In this document: piece by piece, positions 6,046-8,923 of the stretch | How positions within the stretch are numbered: the first letter of the stretch is position 1 | Layout of the letters: each line of letters begins with the position of its first letter | Source of the DNA: CAZHSN01 sp964535125 | GTDB taxonomy: Bacteria > Armatimonadota > HRBIN16 | Direction of reading: 5' to 3' | DNA: 8,923 nt | Assembly: GCA_964535125.1 (NCBI GenBank) | Contig: CAZHSN010000155.1 | Span: 1 to 8,923 of the forward strand | Made by a program: the position numbers and the translations under genes | Notes under the pieces: generated by a model | The model's database searches: none | The model's input: the letters and a program-made list of their open reading frames with translations, nothing else | What the model was told of the DNA's origin: nothing

Positions 6046-6879
6046 CTACTTCTTGCCCCGGCGCCGAACGATGAACTTATCGGTCGTCTTGTTGTTGCGT
6101 GTCTTTTTACCCAGTGCCGGCTTACCCCATGGGGTGGACGGGCCGTCTTTGCGCCCAACCGGTGACTTGCCTTCACCACCGCCATGCGGGTGGTCATTCG
6201 GGTTCATGGCAGAACCACGCACATGCGGTCGTCGTCCGAGGTACCGGCTCTTGCCGGCCTTGCCGAGCGACTCGTTCTCGTGCTCGATGTGGCCCACCTG
6301 CCCGATGCTCGCCTTGCAGTTGACATGCACCATGCGGACTTCGCCGCTTGGCAGGCGCACCTGGGCATAGATACCCTCACGCGCCATCAGCTGAGCGCTG
6401 GCCCCTGCGCCGCGGACCATCTGAGCGCCGCGCCCGGGTTTCAGCTCGATGGCATGGATCACCGTACCCACCGGGATGCACCGGATCGGCAAACAGTTGC
6501 CGGGCCGGATGTCCGCCGTCTCACTGCAGATGATAGGATCTCCCACCCGCAGCTCGAGCGGACAGATGATATACCGCTTCTCGCCGTCGGCATACTGCAC
6601 CAGAGCGATCCGGGCCGAGCGGTTCGGATCATACTCGATACTGGCAACCTTGCCCGGCACATCCATCTTGTCACGCTTGAAGTCTATAATCCGGTACAGG
6701 CGGCGAACTCCCCCGCCTCGGAACCGCGAGGTGATCTTACCCTGCGCGTTCCGGCCGCCGGACTTGTGCAAACCGATGGTCAGCGACTTTTCCGGTTTCT
6801 TCCGGGTGATATCATCAAACGTCGATACGGACATGTGCCGGCGCGACGGTGTAGTTGGTTTATATTGTCTGATCGGCAT
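6046..6879 (-). CDS. rplB: 50S ribosomal protein L2
   Basis: 277 residues, close to the usual 273-277. L2 is one of the most conserved 50S proteins. It binds 23S rRNA domain IV, supports subunit joining and lies near the peptidyl transferase centre. Motifs in order: MPIRQYKPTTPSRRH, KSGGRNAQGKIT (39-50), RRLYRIIDFKRDK (59-71), IEYDPNRSARIALV (81-94), RGAGASAQLMAREG (156-169) and AMNPNDHPHGGGEG (224-237). His230 corresponds to the conserved His229 of E. coli L2. The ATG at 6879 has GAGGAGG six bases upstream, in a 38-base gap after rplW. Confidence 0.98.
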   Translation of the reverse strand: MPIRQYKPTTPSRRHMSVSTFDDITRKKPEKSLTIGLHKSGGRNAQGKITSRFRGGGVRRLYRIIDFKRDKMDVPGKVASIEYDPNRSARIALVQYADGEKRYIICPLELRVGDPIICSETADIRPGNCLPIRCIPVGTVIHAIELKPGRGAQMVRGAGASAQLMAREGIYAQVRLPSGEVRMVHVNCKASIGQVGHIEHENESLGKAGKSRYLGRRPHVRGSAMNPNDHPHGGGEGKSPVGRKDGPSTPWGKPALGKKTRNNKTTDKFIVRRRGKK

Positions 6880-6917
6880 CGAACGCCTCCTCTGCCCTCA
6901 CCTGTCGTTCCGTCGGC

Positions 6918-7208
6918 CTACGCCATCTCGAATGCGTCGATACGCTGGCCGGGTTTTATGGTGACGATCGCCTTCTTGGTATCGGATGTGCGACCCAGTG
7001 CGCCCCGTCCGACTCGCTTGGCGCGTCCCGGAGTGGTGATGACGTTCACCTTGATCACGTCGACCTTGTACAGGGCCTCGATGGCCCGGGCGATCTCGAT
7101 CTTGTTGGCGCTCATCGCCACTCGGAAGGTGTACCTGCCCAGCAGCACGTTATCCGTGCTCTTCTCGGTGATTACCGGGTACATCACAATGTCCGCGGGA
7201 TGCTTCAT
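6918..7208 (-). CDS. rplW: 50S ribosomal protein L23
   Basis: 96 residues, normal for bacteria. L23 lies at the tunnel exit and is the docking site for trigger factor and the signal recognition particle. It shows VITEKSTDNV (12-21), YTFRVAMSANKIEIARAIEA (26-45), YKVDVIKVNVITTPGR and the ending TIKPGQRIDAFEMA. The ATG at 7208 overlaps the TGA of rplD by four bases (ATGA), with AGGAGG ten bases upstream inside rplD. This is a typical coupled arrangement. Confidence 0.97.
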   Translation of the reverse strand: MKHPADIVMYPVITEKSTDNVLLGRYTFRVAMSANKIEIARAIEALYKVDVIKVNVITTPGRAKRVGRGALGRTSDTKKAIVTIKPGQRIDAFEMA

Positions 7209-7834
7209 CGGTCCAGCGCCTCCTGCATTACTTCCAGCGCGTCCGGCGTGGTCAACACCTGCTGCGCCAGCAACAGATCTCGCACAGAGACGACAGGGGC
7301 GAACCGCACCTCGACTCCCGGGATGTTCCGGAAGCTCAGGTAAGCGCTCTTATCGTACTCCGGCAAGAGGACCAGCACGCGCCGTGCGCTCATTCCCAGG
7401 GCAGACAGCATGGTGGATGCCGTCTTGGTGCTGGGCGTATCGAACACCAGCGTCTCGACAGCACACAGGCTGCCGTGTTCCAGGTGCATGGTCAGCGCGC
7501 CGCGCATGGCTGACCGGCGCATCTTCTTGGGAAGATTCTTGCCGTGGTCACGCGGCAGCGGCCCGAAGACCACTCCGCCATGCCGGAAGTGCGGTGCGCG
7601 GAAGGATCCCTGCCGGGCGCGGCCGGTACCCTTCTGACGCCATGGCTTTCGACCGCCGCCAGACACTTCAGTGCGTGTCTTGGCCTTATGGGTGCCCTGA
7701 CGCGCATTGGCCTCTTCAGTCACCACGGCGGCGTGGAACATGTCACCCCGGGGATCGGCGCCGAACACGCTTTCGCGCAGTTCCAGCTCGCGTACCGTTG
7801 CCCCTTCGTTGTTGTAGATGTTTATCTTTGCCAT
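7205..7834 (-). CDS. rplD: 50S ribosomal protein L4
   Basis: 209 residues, normal (200-210). L4 binds 23S rRNA and sends a loop into the exit tunnel. In E. coli it also represses its own S10 operon through the leader RNA. The tunnel loop is clear: EVSGGGRKPWRQKGTGRARQ (56-75), then RHGGVVFGP (84-92). KKMRRSAMRGAL follows. The ATG at 7834 lies five bases after the rplC stop, with a GAGAGG site nine bases upstream. Because tuf ends only 21 bases before rpsJ, an E. coli-like L4-responsive leader directly before rpsJ is not present. Confidence 0.97.
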   Translation of the reverse strand: MAKINIYNNEGATVRELELRESVFGADPRGDMFHAAVVTEEANARQGTHKAKTRTEVSGGGRKPWRQKGTGRARQGSFRAPHFRHGGVVFGPLPRDHGKNLPKKMRRSAMRGALTMHLEHGSLCAVETLVFDTPSTKTASTMLSALGMSARRVLVLLPEYDKSAYLSFRNIPGVEVRFAPVVSVRDLLLAQQVLTTPDALEVMQEALDR

Positions 7835-7839
7835 GATGC

Positions 7840-8472
7840 TCAGCCTCTCTCATCCCTGGCGATATACAGCAGACAGCCGTTCGCGCCAGGCACGCCGCCG
7901 CGCACCAGCAACAGATTGCGCTCTGCGTCGACCTTCACTACGGTCACGCCGCTCTGGGTGACGGTTTCATCACCCATGTGCCCCGGTTTACGTACGCCCT
8001 TGAACGTACGTGCGCCGTCGGTCGCTCCGTTGGACTGGGGCTTACGGTGCACCATGGAACCGTGCGACATCGGCCCACCGTGAAAGTGGTACCGCCGGAC
8101 AACGCCCGCGAATCCACGCCCCTTGCTGGTGCCTGTCACCTTCACCTTATCGCCGGCTTTGAACACATCGCTGACACCGATTTCGGAGCCGGTGTTGATG
8201 CCTTGCACATCATCCACACGCACCTCGCGCAGATAACGGCGGGCTTCTACGCCGGCCTTTTCGAAATGACCCTTCAGCGGTTTCGGTAGCCGCTTGGGTT
8301 GAACATCGCCGAAACCCATCTGTACGGCCATGTACCCATCCGTTTCGGGCGTCTTGATCTGAGTCACGACACATGGTCCCGCTTCGATGACGGACACCGG
8401 AATGGCCCGACCCGATTCATCGAAGATCTGTGTCATGCCTATCTTCTTGCCCAGAATAGCCTGCACTGCCAT
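7840..8472 (-). CDS. rplC: 50S ribosomal protein L3
   Basis: 210 residues, the family norm. L3 starts 50S assembly together with L24 and reaches toward the peptidyl transferase centre with a long loop. It shows the N-terminal AILGKKIGMTQIF (5-17), GTSKGRGFAGVVRRYHFHGG (114-133), SHGSMVHRKP (136-145), and FKGVRKPGHMG (157-167). At the place of the Gln methylated by PrmB in E. coli (GSIGQ) this protein has Ala150, so that modification is not expected. The ATG at 8472 has AGGAG eight bases upstream, overlapping the rpsJ stop. Confidence 0.97.
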   Translation of the reverse strand: MAVQAILGKKIGMTQIFDESGRAIPVSVIEAGPCVVTQIKTPETDGYMAVQMGFGDVQPKRLPKPLKGHFEKAGVEARRYLREVRVDDVQGINTGSEIGVSDVFKAGDKVKVTGTSKGRGFAGVVRRYHFHGGPMSHGSMVHRKPQSNGATDGARTFKGVRKPGHMGDETVTQSGVTVVKVDAERNLLLVRGGVPGANGCLLYIARDERG

Positions 8473-8483
8473 TGCCGTAACTC

Positions 8484-8804
8484 CTATTTGATCTCGATGT
8501 ACACGCCGCTGGGCAGATCCAGACGCATGAGGGCATCGATCGTCTTTGGTCCGGAATCGAACAAGTCGATCAGCCGCTTATGCGTAAGCAGTTCGAAGTG
8601 CTCCATCGAGGTCTTATCGATATGCGGGCCGCGGATCACACAGAAACGGTTGCGTTCGGTGGGTAACAGCACGGGGCCGGTCACCTTTGCGCCTGAGCGC
8701 CGCACCGTATCGACGATCTTCTGAACCGACTGATCCAGGATCTTGTGATCATATGCCCGCAAACGGATTCGCACGCGGTTTTGGGTTGCATCCCGACGCG
8801 CCAT
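8484..8804 (-). CDS. rpsJ: 30S ribosomal protein S10 (NusE)
   Basis: 106 residues, close to the usual 102-105. S10 belongs to the 30S head; the same protein, as NusE, binds NusB and NusG in antitermination and transcription-translation coupling. It shows RIRLRAYDHKILDQSVQKIV (12-31), SGAKVTGPVLLPTERNRFCV (37-56), HIDKTSMEHFELLTHKRLID (61-80) and LDLPSGVYIEIK at the end. The ATG at 8804 has GGGAGG nine bases upstream. The 21-base gap to tuf contains only this site, so S10 is probably read from the tuf transcript. Confidence 0.98.
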   Translation of the reverse strand: MARRDATQNRVRIRLRAYDHKILDQSVQKIVDTVRRSGAKVTGPVLLPTERNRFCVIRGPHIDKTSMEHFELLTHKRLIDLFDSGPKTIDALMRLDLPSGVYIEIK

Positions 8805-8825
8805 ATCTATACGCCTCCCTGCAGG

Positions 8826-8923
8826 TTACTCGATGACCTTGGTAACAACGCCGGCGCCCACGGTGTGTCCACCCTCGCGCACGGCAAACCGAAGTCCCTC
8901 TTCCATGGCGATCGGGTGTATCA
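8826..8923 (-). CDS. tuf: Elongation factor Tu, C-terminal 31 residues (cut by the window)
   Basis: Only the last 31 codons and the TAA are inside the window. The reading PIAMEEGLRFAVREGGHTVG, ending in AGVVTKVIE, is the C-terminal beta-barrel (domain 3) of EF-Tu, which carries aminoacyl-tRNA to the ribosome. One small difference is GGHTVGAG where GGRTVGAG is most common. Its place just before rpsJ is that of a str operon (rpsL, rpsG, fusA, tuf) joined to the S10 operon, so a main fusA may lie beyond the right edge; this is an inference. Confidence 0.95.
   Translation of the reverse strand, partial: IHPIAMEEGLRFAVREGGHTVGAGVVTKVIE

Noticed and set aside
6184..7836. A 550-codon open frame on the plus strand
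   Set aside because: It runs antisense through rplB, rplW and rplD, whose products are unmistakable. Its translation is low-complexity (Arg, Pro, Ala rich) as expected from a G+C-rich reverse frame.
7990..8011. Inverted repeat ACGTACG / CGTACGT with 8-base loop
   Set aside because: It lies inside conserved rplC codons (FKGVRKPG region), so coding constraint and chance explain it well enough.

Overview
The window is a bacterial ribosomal-protein supercluster. All fifteen genes lie on the minus strand, so the transcript reads from the right edge to the left. In transcript order they are the 3' end of tuf, the S10 operon (rpsJ, rplC, rplD, rplW, rplB, rpsS, rplV, rpsC, rplP, rpmC, rpsQ), the first part of the spc operon (rplN, rplX, rplE), and then an elongation-factor-G-like gene that runs off the left edge. 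Gene order, Shine-Dalgarno starts and bacterial-type L4/L16/L24 show a G+C-rich bacterium. The phylum is not settled by the sequence. A FusA2-type EF-G paralogue, strong Shine-Dalgarno sites and GTG/TTG starts would suit several deep lineages (for example Armatimonadota, Chloroflexota or Actinomycetota relatives), but I do not claim one.

Right part (8923 to about 3770): tuf ends 21 bases before rpsJ, leaving no room for a separate S10 leader. The genes are tightly packed and partly overlapping: rplD/rplW by 4 bases, rpsC/rplP by 14, rplP/rpmC by 47. The largest gap, rplB to rpsS (87 bases), holds an 8-bp perfect inverted repeat. rpsC starts with TTG and carries an insertion of about 17 residues in its KH domain. 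L22, S3 and L16 all have longer C-terminal tails than usual.

Middle (3755 to 2156): rpsQ, rplN, rplX and rplE follow the conserved order. L24 has a four-cysteine zinc-ribbon tail. rplE has only a weak ribosome binding site, four bases after the rplX stop.

Left part (2155 to 1): where rpsN (S14) and rpsH (S8) normally follow rplE, there is a 126-base spacer with two hairpins and then a GTG-started EF-G paralogue. It keeps the P-loop, the NKMD motif and the domain IV tip, but has Phe in place of the catalytic His of the G3 motif (DAPGF instead of DTPGH). This divergent translational GTPase inside the ribosomal operon is the most interesting thing here. The other genes encode ribosome parts made together with EF-Tu, so the context suggests an EF-G-like factor co-expressed with the ribosome. 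No promoter, classical terminator, mobile element, tRNA, rRNA or CRISPR was found.
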